From Magicicada septendecula (Eukaryota > Arthropoda > Insecta > Hemiptera > Cicadidae): a DNA stretch of 64,000 bases. Below, piece by piece: positions 11,739 through 23,344 of this stretch; within the stretch, counting starts at the first letter, position 1; each line of letters starts with the position of its first letter. The notes beneath the pieces were generated by a model. It was not told where the DNA came from, ran no database searches, and saw nothing but the letters and a program-made list of their open reading frames with translations. Location of the stretch: assembly GCA_034769895.1 (NCBI GenBank), contig CM068367.1:319907662-319971661 (forward strand). Reading direction: 5' to 3'. Both the position numbers and the translations under genes were made by a program.

Positions 11739-11920
11739 GGTAGTAGACGAAGAGAAAGGCCTATATCTGGTGCAGGCAGGTTGGATACACGTGCTCCTGT
11801 AACAGATTTAAAACCTCCAATAGATGATGCGTTAATGGCATTCCACAGAGAACTTACAGAAACCTGCATTGATTTGATGGCAAGATATACATTTTCCACA
11901 TGCTCAGCAGTTCCAAAAAG
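11739..11920 (+). CDS. TSC2: TSC2 internal exon (visible exon 1)
   Basis: Acceptor TGTGGTACAG precedes the exon and donor GTAGAT follows AAAAAG. It is read in phase 0 from GGT and leaves two bases of an arginine codon. It encodes [40 protein letters not shown] and [12 protein letters not shown]. The YTFS-C-A-PKR ending matches the tuberin block directly before FLL-WL-GNKL, which is at the start of the next exon. Confidence 0.88.
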
Positions 11921-12726
11921 GTAGATTCTAATCTTTACTTTATCTCTTTAGTGATTTAATTTCCTCTTTAATATTGGTTATACCATATGTGGACTGTACT
12001 AAGTAATACAGTCATAAAGTGTACAGTGGATGTATTGTTTTAAATCATTTGACAAAACACTACATAGCATGGTTATTTGTGTTGTTCCATGTATAAAATT
12101 AATCGGTTAATTTTTTAATTGATTCTTAGCAGAGATTAACAAAACCTGTTTATAACTTATTGTTTGTAAGTCATGTAGAACACATGATATGAATTCGTGT
12201 TATTTCATGAATTCATATTTTTGGTAATTTATTTAAATAATTCTGTTGTAAATTCAAATGGCCATTAGTATGCCATACTAATGTGTGATGCCATATACAG
12301 TAAAAAAAAACACAAATTTTATTAGTCAGTTTTATCAAAATCATACTTAATTCAACAATTCTTCATCCCTATTCATCAACAGTTAGGAATACTTTTTGCA
12401 CAACAATGTTAATCTAGCAGTTATAGGATTAGTGATTCAACAATAATACAGTATGCAATATTCATATCAAGCACAAAAGTCAATGAAGTTATTAAATTTG
12501 CGAAATCATAGTTAAAAAGAAAACAAAATTGACTGAACTTGATAATAGAATGTTATAGGACATGTCATAGCTCATTGTGAATCAGATTATTCTCAACATT
12601 AACTTGTGTTGATGAGAGTAATTTTTGTACTGTTCCTGTTACAGTCTATTGGTTTTTTTTTTATTGACATAATAGCAGTGCAGTCTGACCATCAGTGAGC
12701 ATTGTGGAAGAGTGTTACATGTAAAC
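11921..12726 (+). other. TSC2 intron 1, unique part
   Basis: AT-rich intronic sequence between the exon and the LTR element at 12731. No feature was recognised. Confidence 0.6.
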
Positions 12727-12730
12727 ATAT

Positions 12731-14118
12731 TGCAACAGAACACAGGATGATAAGATATGCTGTTTATATCAGAGTACATGAATGACGAGCATTTTTTTGT
12801 TTAAATTTGTTTTGTGTAATATTTTGTCTTTTAGTCATAAGTTTTGTATTTAAAAATTGATAAGCATGTAGGTTACACCAAACTCTTCATAAAAAGATGT
12901 ACTATATTGTCATGTATTTTTTGTATGAATTGGTGCGCGTGTGCGGGTGTGAAAATCTGCGATCGCTATTGCGGCAGTGGTAGTTAACCGATTTACATGA
13001 AAATTTGACAAGGAATTATTTAAGTAAATAGCTTCTATTTGTGTATACTCTGAGGTTCGTAACTATTTTAGAAATATGGTTTTTTAAGTAAAGAAAAACT
13101 TAAGTGAAACTCTTAGCAATGATAGGGTAATAAAAATTGTAGATAATTTCCATGCAGGACTATGCAAAATTATACAAAGTTTTTCATGAAATTTGTGTAT
13201 CTGGTCGTTCCATCAATCATGTGACTTGGGCTTGCCCTATCAAAATACACCAAATTCAGTGAGATTCATACGTTGCAGAGCTAGGATGTACACAGTCTGT
13301 CTGTCGACGTTGCTAGGGGAAGTTGTGCCCGGGTAAGAGAGTTGTTCTCTTACAAAAGTAGAAATATCTTATATAAAATAAACCATAAACCTTAAAATTC
13401 TTAACGAAGTTTTGCGATAAGAACCGAGAGGGTAAATAATTAAATAAAATTTAAAATATAATACAGTGCTGTCTCGTGTAAGTTAAGATATCCGCTTAGG
13501 GAACTTAAAGACACTACAAGATATCGTTGGAAGGTGTACATTAAACGCACCGCATTAGTAAATTCCCTGTTAAATCCTGAGATTAAGAAATTATAAATAT
13601 AAATTAATAATAAACTGAATGAATGAAATTCATAATCATTATGAGTGAACAATTTATCAAGAAACTAATCAGTGTTAGCAGTCAAACATAACTACGAGAC
13701 TCTGTGAAATATCGCCGCTGGAGCCACTTGCTGTAGAAGAGGACGATGAGACGAAGAGGACGCCAGGACGAAGAGGACACCAGGAAGGAGTGAAGCTGTA
13801 GAAGAGGACGACGAGACGAAGAGGACGCCAGGAGAAGAGGACACCAGGAAGGAGGGACAGGAAGAAGAGGACGCCAAGACAGGACCGACGAGACGAGAGG
13901 AGGACGTTGCAGCAAACAAGTAAAATCGATTTATATTATCGAACAGTACAAACAATTAAATATATTATCAGTACATGACAATTTAAAATACATTATACAT
14001 CTTTAAAAACAATATTTGTATATAATAAATAATTTTTCATCTCCTCCATAATAGACTTGTATCGATTTTTACACACTCACAATATCCTTATTAGAACAAT
14101 AAAGTTTGATCTGTTGCA
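12731..14118 (+). repeat. Left LTR of the 12.7-17.5 kb element
   Basis: It carries a purine-rich minisatellite at about 13729-13910 built from GAAGAGGACG-type units. It differs from the right copy by scattered substitutions only, which suggests a fairly recent insertion. Confidence 0.9.
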
Positions 14119-14497
14119 TAAGGATATTTGGCGCTTGCCAACGTTGGGTTGATTTTTGAATTAATTTTAAAAAAGAAATATTTATTTGAGTGTGTAGAGA
14201 CAAAATTTATTGTACTATTTATATGTGCTGTTCTGTGTTATCAGGGAGTGTTGATAAAAGTTTGAATACTCTCTCTTATCAGATATTTGAACAATAGTAG
14301 TAAATTTTCTATGTGGAGTTTGAATTATTATTGGTATTTATGTTAGATTAAGCTTGTTTACATTTGATTGAGAGACTGGACTATAATAATAAATAACATA
14401 AACGGACGTTATTAGTAATAATACGTATAAAAAAATATTGCCGTTATTATAAATAAAAACTATAATATTTTATAAATTTAAAAATAAATAAATCGAT

Positions 14498-15451
14498 ATG
14501 GCCGTTTCACAAGAATTACAGAATACATTAGCGGCAATCCTAGCTAATGTACAAAAGCTCTCAGAAGAAAATAAGGTTGGTAGAGACGAAGCGTTGAAAC
14601 AAAATAAGTCGCTACAATCACTTCATGATGAGAATAAAAAAATGTATACAACCGTTCATGACCAGGCTAAACAAAATAAACAACTTTTAGAATTAACCGA
14701 AAAACGTATAGCTGATAAATTAGAATTAATTTGTAGTAGTAGTGAGACCGCCTTAGAAAGGAATAAATCTCACAGCAGGGAATGTGAAGCCAAAATTAAG
14801 TTGAATTATTCTCTTAGGCAGGAAAGTGAATGTAACAATGCGGTTGACCGATGTAGTCCCGTCGACATACAGAAACCAGCTGGTAATCGCATAGATAAGA
14901 TAGCGGGTAACGGTGGAGTGCCCGATAAGGAGATAACAGCTGAGCAACGAAAACAATCAAATAATATTTTAAATAAATATGAAAAGAGAAATAGGGAAAA
15001 CGTTATCACAGTGTTGGTTCACATCTATCCAGATTGGTATGATCAAAGGGTAAACGGTGGAGTATTTAAAAACAATAAATGTTATTTGCTGTACCGTGTC
15101 TGTAAGATGCAGATCCATTCTGGTAATGTTTTATCAGTCAGTCATGAAATGTATAAACACTTGAGAAGTCCATACAATTGTAAAACTGAATATTTAAATA
15201 AGGTATTTGATGAATACTTGGGTAAACAAAGTAGTTTTGTTCCTGAAGCTGGTGCATTTGAGGAAAGGCACACAGGTAAGGTTAATTCTGATGGAAGATC
15301 AGAACTGTCTGAGTATTTTCAGCCACATATGAAACGAAATGCAGGTGTTATTTATACAGTCAGAGATTCACTGTACAGCACTATGTGTTCGTCTTTTATG
15401 AATGCGTATGCAGACAAATCCGAGAAATTAAAAAATTTAAAGTGCACTTAA
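14498..15451 (+). CDS. Gag-like protein of the non-autonomous LTR element
   Basis: A 317-codon frame starts MAVSQELQNTLAAILANVQK. Residues 1-95 are strongly predicted by eye to be coiled coil (heptad-like L, E, K, N), as in the amino terminus of the gypsy gag elsewhere in the window. The remainder is basic and has no DTGS, YxDD, or zinc-knuckle motif. It lies right after the presumed leader, in the sense of both the LTRs and TSC2. The best reading is an amino-terminal gag region fused to residual pol or unknown sequence after internal deletion. Family membership below LTR retrotransposon is not determined. Confidence 0.55.
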   Translation: MAVSQELQNTLAAILANVQKLSEENKVGRDEALKQNKSLQSLHDENKKMYTTVHDQAKQNKQLLELTEKRIADKLELICSSSETALERNKSHSRECEAKIKLNYSLRQESECNNAVDRCSPVDIQKPAGNRIDKIAGNGGVPDKEITAEQRKQSNNILNKYEKRNRENVITVLVHIYPDWYDQRVNGGVFKNNKCYLLYRVCKMQIHSGNVLSVSHEMYKHLRSPYNCKTEYLNKVFDEYLGKQSSFVPEAGAFEERHTGKVNSDGRSELSEYFQPHMKRNAGVIYTVRDSLYSTMCSSFMNAYADKSEKLKNLKCT

Positions 15452-15927
15452 ATACTGTTCACTGTAAAAACTTGATGAAAATAATGTTTGAGATGATACC
15501 AGAAAAATTTCAATCAAACAATGAGTTCATATTGTACAAAGGAGATTATATTATGTGTAGCCTGGGTAATACAACTGGCATTACATATAAACCTTTAAAA
15601 ATTAAATCAAAGCAATGTATCGGCAATTACCGAAACAAATGCAAGCGAAGAGCAATCAGAAAACGAGAAAGGTTGCGCGGCATGAGTCTGTGCGATAAAT
15701 TAAAAATTAAATTAAGGATAATTGAATCTAATATGCCAGGATATAGGAGTGTGTGTGTTATGCAATTGTATAAAATTATGTGTAAAATAAGAATAATTGT
15801 AATCATGTTGAAAAATGTATGGTTGAACTGTAGATATAGCCGAATGACGTCTGACAGTGACATCCTTATCAGTATTCAGGAATGTTTGGTGATAAGCAGC
15901 CATGTGCGGTTGTTTATTTACAATTAG
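15385..15927 (+). CDS. Second reading frame of the non-autonomous LTR element, unknown
   Basis: A 180-codon frame overlaps the gag-like frame by 67 bases. It is lysine- and arginine-rich, with RNKCKRRAIRKRERLRG in its centre and a hydrophobic, cysteine-containing tail. No domain was recognised. The overlap suggests either expression by frameshift or a frameshift lesion in one original protein. It may be the degraded carboxy-terminal part of pol. Confidence 0.35.
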   Translation: MFVFYECVCRQIREIKKFKVHLNTVHCKNLMKIMFEMIPEKFQSNNEFILYKGDYIMCSLGNTTGITYKPLKIKSKQCIGNYRNKCKRRAIRKRERLRGMSLCDKLKIKLRIIESNMPGYRSVCVMQLYKIMCKIRIIVIMLKNVWLNCRYSRMTSDSDILISIQECLVISSHVRLFIYN

Positions 15928-16121
15928 GGCTGTCAAAGTGACAGTTGGGGAAATGTTGTTTGATAGAAGCTACTCAGTTATTTTGATTTTTGAAGTTATT
16001 ATGTTATTATTTAGATGATTATGATTATTGGGAAGAAGTTATGTCAATTTAGGTTTAAAAAAAAAAAAAATTTTTGTATTGCATATAAAAAATTTTTTTT
16101 TACACGTGGAGGGGTTAATCC

Positions 16122-17508
16122 TGCAACAGAACACAGGATGATAAGATATGCTGTTTATATCAGAGTACATGAATGACGAGCATTTTCTTGTTTAAATTTG
16201 TTTTGTGTAATATTTTGTCTTTTAGTCATAAGTTTTGTATTTAAAAATGGATAAGCATGTAGGTTACACCAAACTCTTCATAAAAAGATGTACTATATTG
16301 TCATGTATTTTTTGTATGAATTGGTGCGCGTGTGCGGGTGTGAAAATCTGCGATCGCTATTGCGGCAGTGGTAGTTAACCGATTTACATGAAAATTTGAC
16401 AAGGAATTATTTAAGTAAATAGCTTCTATTTGTGTATACTCTGAGGTTCGTAACTATTTTAGAAATATGGTTTTTTAAGTAAAGAAAAACTCAAATGAAA
16501 CTCTTATCAATGATAGGGTAATAAAAATTGTAGATAATTTCTATGCAGGACTATGCAAAATTATACAAAGTTTTTCATGAAATTTGTGTATCTGGTCGTT
16601 CCATCAATTATATGACTTGGGCTTGCCCTATCAAAATACACCAAATTCAGTGAGATTCATACGTTGCAGAGCTAGGATGTACACAGTCTGTCTGTCGACG
16701 TTGCTAGGGGAAGTTGTGCCCGGGTAAGAGAGTTGTTCTCTTACAAAAGTAGAAATATCTTATATAAAATAAACCATAAACCTTAAAATTCTTAACGAAG
16801 TTTTGCGATAAGAACCGAGAGGGTAAATAATTAAATAAAATTTAAAATATAATACAGTGCTGTCTCGCGTAAGTTAAGATATCCGCTTAGGGAACTTAAA
16901 GACACTACAAGATATTGTTGGAAGGTGTACATTAAACGCACCGCATTAGTAAATACCCCGTTAAATCCTGAGATTAAGAAATTATAAATATAAATTAATA
17001 ATAAACTGAATGAATGAAATTCATAATCATTATGAGTGAACAATTTATCAAGAAACTAATCAATGTTAGCAGTCAAACATAACTACGAGACTCTGTGAAA
17101 TATCGCCGCTGGAGCCACTTGCTGTAGAAGAGGACGATGAGACGAAGAGGACGCCAGGACGAAGAGGACACCAGGAAAGAGTGAAGCTGTAGAAGAGGAT
17201 GACGAGATGAAGAGGACGCCAGGAGAAGAGGTCACCAGGAGGAGGGACAAGAAGAAGAGGACGCTAAGACGGGACCGATGAGACGAGAGGAGGACGTTGC
17301 AGCAAACAAGTAAAATCGATTTATATTATCGAACAATACAAACAATTAAATATATTATCAATACATGACAATTTAAAATACATTATACATCTTTAAAAAC
17401 AATATTTGTATATAATAAATAATTTTTCATCTCCTCCATAATAGACTTGTATCGATTTTCACACACTCACAATATCCTTATTAGAATAACAAAGTTTGAT
17501 CTGTTGCA
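16122..17508 (+). repeat. Right LTR of the 12.7-17.5 kb element
   Basis: Direct repeat of 12731-14118 with the same TGCAACAG/CTGTTGCA ends and the same purine-rich minisatellite (about 17121-17292). Confidence 0.9.
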
Positions 17509-17512
17509 ATAT

Positions 17513-18672
17513 ATAAACATGAACCCATCATAAAAGTGCTGTGTGTGTGTGTGCATGCACGCTCGCGCGTACGTGTTTCCATAGCCAATTTGATTTGGTT
17601 TCTTGTACTTTGGTTGTATTAATTTTGTCTTGTGATTAACATTTTCACATCTTTTTCTGTGATGTCTTCCTTAGGAGTTGAAGGAAGACATTACTCCTGA
17701 AAACATAAAGCTTTTTATGTATATTGAGCTATATAAATTTATTGAAAACAAAGTGCATTAAAAAAAGAACATTTTTACAAATATACAAGATGAAGCTAAA
17801 AGTATCTTTCATCAGATATTAAAAAAGCACTCTCTGATAGTCATAACAACTCCCTGTTTGGATTCATATGGACAAATGAGAGATAGGAATTGCAGAAGAT
17901 ATACAATTTTGACATTAAATAATCAGCTTGGTGGGCTACCTCCAAACCCCTTGTCACAGTTGAGTGGACATGTAGCCAAAGAGTGCTGAATTTTGCAAAC
18001 CATGACTCTTGAAGTAACAATATACTATGTCTGCCCCCCCCCCCAAAGAAACAAATTTTTGAAATCCACTTTATTAAACAATCAAATCAAACTTATCTTC
18101 TTCAAAATATTCCTTAATAATAATAATACACCTTGTTAATAATACACATCTCCTGACATTTTTTAGTAAAACATCTCAGTTTACTAGAAACTCATGAATC
18201 TGTATGTGTTGATGTAACATTTCAGGATTTTTTCTTAATAAACTGTGCTTAACTTGGTACTGTGTGTCCTTTATAATAAAAATTGTTCTTAGTTTTTAAT
18301 ATGTGGAATCTCTTAGTGAACTCTCAGAATTTTACTAATTCCTACAGTTGTGTGTGTGTTCTATTTGGCAGCTTATGACATTAATCTAAACTAGTCATTG
18401 TTTATAGGTGACACATTGCCAATTTAAATTAGAATCAAAGATTTGAAAGAAGCAAAGATGTGTGGAAGTGGAAATCAGTATTGTATTGTAAACTATGCAA
18501 GAACTATAGAGCTTTAAGAAAAAAGAATTGAGAAAGTGAGCTCCTAAATTTTATGTATCCAATTTTTTGTGTGTGTATAGTTTACTAATTTGAGAAGTTT
18601 ACAAGTATTTTTTTGTGTCTTTTTTTGACATAACTTTTTTCTTCTATTACAAATGAATGTCTTTACTTTCAG
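17513..18672 (+). other. TSC2 intron 1, unique part before exon 2
   Basis: AT-rich intronic DNA. A hairpin ATGTCTTCCTT/AAGGAAGACAT (11-bp stem) lies at about 17660-17690 and a C10 run near 18034. Nothing else was recognised. Confidence 0.55.
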
Positions 18673-18827
18673 ACAACCAACAGCAGATTTCTTGCTAAGT
18701 GAAGGTCAAAGCATGACATGGTTGCTTGGAAATAAGTTGATTACAGTTACAACAAGTGGATGCAGTCAGAAGGCACTCAAGAATGGCTTGTGTGATAAAT
18801 GTTGGCAGATCTGTCGTCTTGATAAAG
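18673..18827 (+). CDS. TSC2: TSC2 internal exon (visible exon 2), GC donor
   Basis: Acceptor CTTTACTTTCAG. The exon completes the arginine codon left by exon 1 and encodes QPTADFLLSEGQSMTWLLGN, KLITVTTSGCSQKALKNGLC and DKCWQICRLDK. The FLL-WL-GNKL-T-TTS block is diagnostic for tuberin. No GT donor fits. The donor is best placed at AAAG|GCAAGA, a GC-type donor with good consensus, leaving one base that joins exon 3 in frame as a glutamate. Reading through gives 31 more codons to a stop at 18926, a possible retained-intron form. Confidence 0.88.
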
Positions 18828-19373
18828 GCAAGAGTTCATATAAAACAATATCATTTGAACTTTGTCATTTATGGTCAGCTATACATATTTTCCTCACAAA
18901 TATGTATTACTCATTATCACTTAATTAATTTTCCAATTCATTTTGAGTGCTAAAATTCAGGTTCTGACAGTAACAGATATTAAAATTCACTCCTTTTTTG
19001 TGTATATTTTTTGTTACTCAAACAATGAAGAAAAATTATTATTTTTATAGCAATTTTGAGTGGTATATTCAGTATAACACCAGGTATTAGTGTAAGAATA
19101 TTCAATAACTTATCTTTCATTGACTATACATTTACAGTGGAGTTTCTATTATCCAAGTTAATTTGAACCACAGCTGCCTTGGATAATTGAAAACTTGGAA
19201 AATCGGGAAAGTAAACAAAAAATTTCTTTTAAATTAGTTTACTGTGTTGCTTGGTCAACGAAATGGTATACATTTGAAATTTTGTAAACTAGTAGGCCCA
19301 CATTTTAAAATCAGTGTGGAAGAACAAAAAGGACACAGGCTTCTTCTTAGCGGCTTAGACTGTCCAGTCTATT

Positions 19374-19740
19374 CTGGCTCCAAACTAGTCGGACCATCTC
19401 TTCTTGGGACTGCCCAGGCTTCTCTTGCCTTTCGGCTGATACAATAAGGCTACCTTGGAGAATCTGTCACTGCCCATGCTGCTAATGTGGTATTTCCAGC
19501 TTTCTCTATACTTATTTATGATTCCGTTTACTTCTTCAACTTTCAGTTCCTCTCTTATCTGATTGTTTCTTTTCATATCTGATTTTTTGTACCCTGCTAT
19601 GGAACGCAAAAATTGTATTTCTGTAGCCTGAACTCTTGATATTTGTCTAGCAAACATTGTCCACATTTCTGAGCCATAAGTAAGGGTAGGAACTGCCATG
19701 GATTTGTATAAATTTGTTATGGACTCTTTCCTTGCCTTGT
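19374..19740 (-). pseudogene. LINE (non-LTR retrotransposon) reverse transcriptase tail fragment
   Basis: The minus strand encodes YGSEMWTMFARQISRVQATE, IQFLRSIAGYKKSDMKRNNQ, then INKYRESWKYHISSM and YQPKGKRSLGSPKKRW. This YGSE-W...FLR...GY...W-H-RM...P-G-R-G-P--RW pattern is the conserved end of insect LINE reverse transcriptases. Only about 110 residues remain; the catalytic YADD region is absent. The 5'-truncated form is usual for LINE insertions. Confidence 0.8.
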
Positions 19741-19836
19741 GCTTTAGAGTGTGTGGAGAGTTCCTGTTATCTGGTTAAATCCCATTTTCCCATTAATATT
19801 CTCTTAATTTTTATATGAGAGCTTACAGCCTAAATA

Positions 19837-21150
19837 CAGGGTCCGCCAGTGAAGCGGGAAATTTTGAAAGTCCAATAGTTCATTTTCTGCTCATGAGAGG
19901 GCGTGGAGGTTTTCGATTGTTGTTTTACATTTAATGCCATTTGTTAAACATGGAGCAGTGGTCCGGTGCACAGCGTGCTTTCTGCGTAAATACGTTTTAT
20001 AAGAATTGTGACTGTGTGACTTCTGTACAACGATTGTTTCGTAATCATTTCAATATTCCACGACATGGAAGAGTGCCGTCCGCTCATGCAATTATGTCAT
20101 GGGTGAAAAAGTTTGAAGAAACTGGTTCCACATTAAACTTAAAGCATAGAGGAGCAACAAGGTCTGTAAGAACAGAGGAAAACATTGAAAGAGTTCGAGT
20201 AGCATTGACGCGTAGTCCACAACGTTCTGGAATGAAACATGCATCCGCACTAAACATTAGTGACACATCGTTACGACGAATTTTGCATAAAGACTTATTT
20301 TTCAACCTTACAAAATTCAAGTAATCCAGGAGTTGAAAGATGGCGATATGCTGACTCGCAGGATTTTCAGCGAAGAAATATTGCGACGTGTAAATGATGA
20401 TGAAAACTTTATTCACCGCATGTTTATGTCAGATGAAGCACATTTTCATTTGAATGGATATGTAAACAAACAAAATAGTGGATATTGGAATGATGAAAAC
20501 CAAGGTGAGTTGCCTGAAAAGCCATTACATAGTCCGAAAGTTACGGTATGGTGTGCAGTTTCATCATCTGGCATTATTGGGCCATATTTTTTCCAAGACG
20601 ATAGAGGAAACACCACAACTGTCAATGCAAACCGCTACACACACATGGTCAGAACATTTTTTATGTAACAGCTCCCTAGGTTTCCGGAAATTAATTTTTT
20701 CTAGCAGGATGGAGCCACAAGTCATACTGCTCGTGTGTCCATGGCTGCTTTAAGAGAACTCTTCCTGGACGGACTCATATCCAGATATGGCGACATCTCG
20801 TGGCCTGCAAGATCTCCAGATTTGTCCGCATGCGACTTTTTTCTTTGGGGATTTCTGAAGAGCAGGGTATACATTGATAGACCGCACACCATACCGGAAT
20901 TAAAAATGAATATCAGACAAGAAATTGCACGGATTCAACCTGACCTGCTTCGTCAAGTGATGGAAAATTTTCAGTCAAGATTAGAAGAATGTTTACACAG
21001 AAATGGCTCTTACTTGAGCTGCGTTATTTTAAAAAAATAAAATAATGGCATACTGTACTCAACTCAAATCTGTAAAAAAAAATTCTGATAATAAATGTTT
21101 CATGAAAAAATTGGATACTTTTAATTTTCCCGCTTCACTGGCGGACCCTG
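19837..21150 (+). mobile_element. Mariner-type element with D-D spacing of 41
   Basis: Ends CAGGGTCCGCCAGTGAAGCG and CGCTTCACTGGCGGACCCTG are perfect inverted repeats over 20 bases, flanked by TA on both sides (19835-19836, 21151-21152). The 1314-bp length is normal for a complete mariner. It is nested in the Tigger element at 19135-22099. Confidence 0.95.
19971..21040 (+). pseudogene. Mariner transposase, one frameshift and two stops
   Basis: The frame starts at about 19950 (MEQWSGAQRAFCVNTFYKNC), with an amino-terminal helix-turn-helix region and the HGRVPSAHAIMSWVKKFEETG linker common in an abundant insect mariner clade. A 1-base frameshift lies near 20300. The second segment (20333-20668) gives the first catalytic motif MSDEAHFHLNG and the VTVWCAVSS strand. 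Two in-frame stops (TAA at about 20666, TAG at about 20702) precede QDGATSHTA, and the last frame has SPDLSACDFFLWGFLK. Forty-one residues separate the second and third catalytic aspartates, so it is DD41D rather than the classical DD34D. All three catalytic residues are present. Confidence 0.88.
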
Positions 21151-21198
21151 TAGTTAAATTCTGAGACTTGTTCTATAATTTTACTATCCAAAACAATT

Positions 21199-21840
21199 TT
21201 AGATCTGACAATGTTCCTTTAAAAGCCATTCATTTTTTTTTTTTTTTTTTGTATAAGAAAAGGACACAGACAAATAATTTAATTGTGTACACTGTATGCG
21301 CTCAGTCCTGTACAAACAAGGCTCAGTCTTTTTAAAAAAGGTTGTGATCGTTGTCTGTTTCTGAGTGTATTTGCTTTTTTCTTTGCTGTAATATCTCTCC
21401 ATCTTTTCAATAAAATCATGTCAGATGCTTTACCTTCGGGTTGCTGTTGTGCATATTGTAATGCCAGTTCCAAAGCAACCAATCCATCTGCATGTGAAAT
21501 GTGGGTAGTTAAACTTTCTTCATCAGATGAATATTCCATTTTGGAATTCAATTTTTTTTACAAATTGTGTAAACAGTTTCTTCGTCACTAAATTTGTTTC
21601 TTTCCTCATTAAAACCCATTCATCAAAATCTCTTTCTGTGATATCATCACATCCAGGACTCCTGTGGATTATTTGTGTATGGTTTTATTGGTACAATCTT
21701 CCTCACCATCATCATTTTGTTCATAGATTTAATTGTTCATTTGTTTCAAGAAGTTTATTCCAACAAATGTTGCACGATTTTGGAAGAAACATTATTGTAC
21801 ATATCAACTGACTAGTATACCATGTTTTTAAACACAGTTC
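21199..21840 (-). pseudogene. Tigger transposase carboxy-terminal remnant
   Basis: The minus strand encodes ITERDFDEWVLMRKE, then ISHADGLVALELALQYAQQQ and SDMILLKRWRDITAKKK, the acidic-to-helical tail shared by Tigger transposases (compare HSEGLKAIETAVEYI in the copy at 8101). The catalytic core is gone. It supplies the orientation of the host element at 19135-22099. Confidence 0.75.
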
Positions 21841-22462
21841 GTTCTTGGAATTTCTGTGCAATGCACAGATGCTTCTCACCTGCCACCCACTGCTTTAACA
21901 CAGCTGAATCCTACATAAACACAGTTTCATCTTAGAATTACTGTACAATACATAGTATTTAACATACAATGCATTTTTGTATATTTATTCAAAAAACAGA
22001 AAAAGTGACTTATGTACTTATAATGTGAGTTAGGAATGTATGTTTAGTAACAAAATTGAGATAAAGAGAAAAGTACCTCAGATAATCGGGAATCTACTGT
22101 TGTTTGAATTTGATGGATAAATTTTTATTGTTGACAGAACTTCATTTTTGTAAAAATGTTTAAATTAAATTTCTCTTTAATAATTATATTTAATGTAAAT
22201 ACCTCACAGAAAGTATCTTATATTGTATTTTCAGGCAAATACCAGTTTGGCCCGAATATAAGATGACCCTAGATTTTTGAAGGTGTTTTACAGGAAAAAT
22301 AAGGGCCTGCATATAAGACGACACTGAACTTTTTGAGGTGTTGTATGACAAAGACAATTAAATCCTCTAAATATCATCATACGTTGAAGTCACATTAAGT
22401 AAATATGGCTATTTTACATTAAAGGTGAAATTATAAGTGTTAAAGTACCTTACTGTTTTTAG

Positions 22463-23340
22463 TTCCAGTCATCATACTCGTTTTCTTCTTCTTCTCCAAG
22501 TTCATCCTCAGAATTAGTATTGGAATCAGATTCATAACTGGAGTAGTCTTTCCACAAAATGTCATCCTCACTCTCATCCATGTTATTAGAAACAATGTTT
22601 TTCAAACCACTTTACAATGGATTCACTTCTGATTTTTCCCCAGGCTGTGATTATTCACTGGGCCAGTAACCATTTCTTCAACTTGCCTATCGAAGTCAAT
22701 CCATGGTATCCATTAATTAACCAGTCACTATAGTTCTTCCGTATGTAGTCCTTAAATGGTTTATTAACAACCACATCTAAAACTTGAAACTGAGAAGTCA
22801 TTCCCCCAGGGATTATAACAAGATTAGTGTTGATTTCTGCAACCAGCTTCTTTATTTTCTCGCTTGTGTAATCATGAAGGAACTAGCTCTCTGCCTTAGT
22901 AAAGCGCGTGGCCAACGTCCCCAAACAACCTTAAGCCAATTTGCCATTAGTTCTTGAGTCATCCACCCCTTTTCCTGTGCTCTAAAACAATCCCAGCTGG
23001 TAATTGTTCCTGCGGAAGCATTTTTCTCTATAAAATAACATACAGCAGAAGTTTTCTTCTATTGGCACTTACTCCTAGCATCACAGTAATGCGTGACTTT
23101 TTGTTGCCTGTAGATTTAATTATAACTGATTTTGCACCATTTCTGTCCACAGTAACACTTGACGGCATATCGAAAAACACTGGTGTTTGGTTAGCATTTG
23201 CCATTTGGCCAAGCAGGTAATTGTGGGCTCAGTTTTATAATATATTGCTGATAAGCAATCAATTTGTCAGTATGATCTGTAGGTAGGTGTTGCGACGTCG
23301 TAAACACAGACCCAAACTCCGCATCATGCGTTTACACCAT
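22463..23340 (-). pseudogene. Pogo-type transposase remnant
   Basis: Going along the minus strand from the high coordinates: LPTDHTDKLIAYQQYII, TPVFFDMPSSVTVDRNGAKS, STGNKKSRITVMLGVSA, QLPAGIVL, then FLHDYTSEKIKKLVAEINTN, LVIIPGGMTSQFQVLDVVVN, KPFKDYIRKNYSDWLINGYH and an acidic end MDESEDDILWKDYSSYESDS. This is the DDE region and tail of a POGK/jerky-like pogo transposase. Several frame changes and stops interrupt it, and the amino-terminal DNA-binding half is absent. Confidence 0.8.
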
Positions 23341-23344
23341 CCCA

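Larger units (their letters stand above)
12731..17508 (+). mobile_element. Non-autonomous LTR retrotransposon in TSC2 intron 1
   Basis: Two near-identical direct repeats of about 1388 bp (12731-14118 and 16122-17508) flank only 2.0 kb of internal DNA. Each repeat begins TGCAACAG and ends CTGTTGCA, so its ends are an 8-bp perfect inverted repeat. The whole is flanked by ATAT on both sides (12727-12730 and 17509-17512), a 4-bp target duplication. A primer-site candidate TGGCGCTTGCCAACG lies 10 bases inside the left LTR, and a purine tract GGAGGGG precedes the right LTR. There is no protease, reverse transcriptase or integrase, so it depends on another element. Confidence 0.9.
19135..22099 (-). 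mobile_element. Degenerate Tigger element carrying nested insertions
   Basis: The left end CAGTGGAGTTTCTATTATCC follows a TA; the right end GATAATCGGGAATCTACTG is its imperfect inverse and is followed by TT instead of TA. Minus-strand transposase remains lie near the right end. A mariner (19837-21150) and a LINE fragment are inside, so it is older than both. Confidence 0.75.

Noticed and set aside
13682..13955. Serine/leucine-rich minus-strand frames in the LTR
   Set aside because: Antisense of the purine-rich minisatellite; low complexity.
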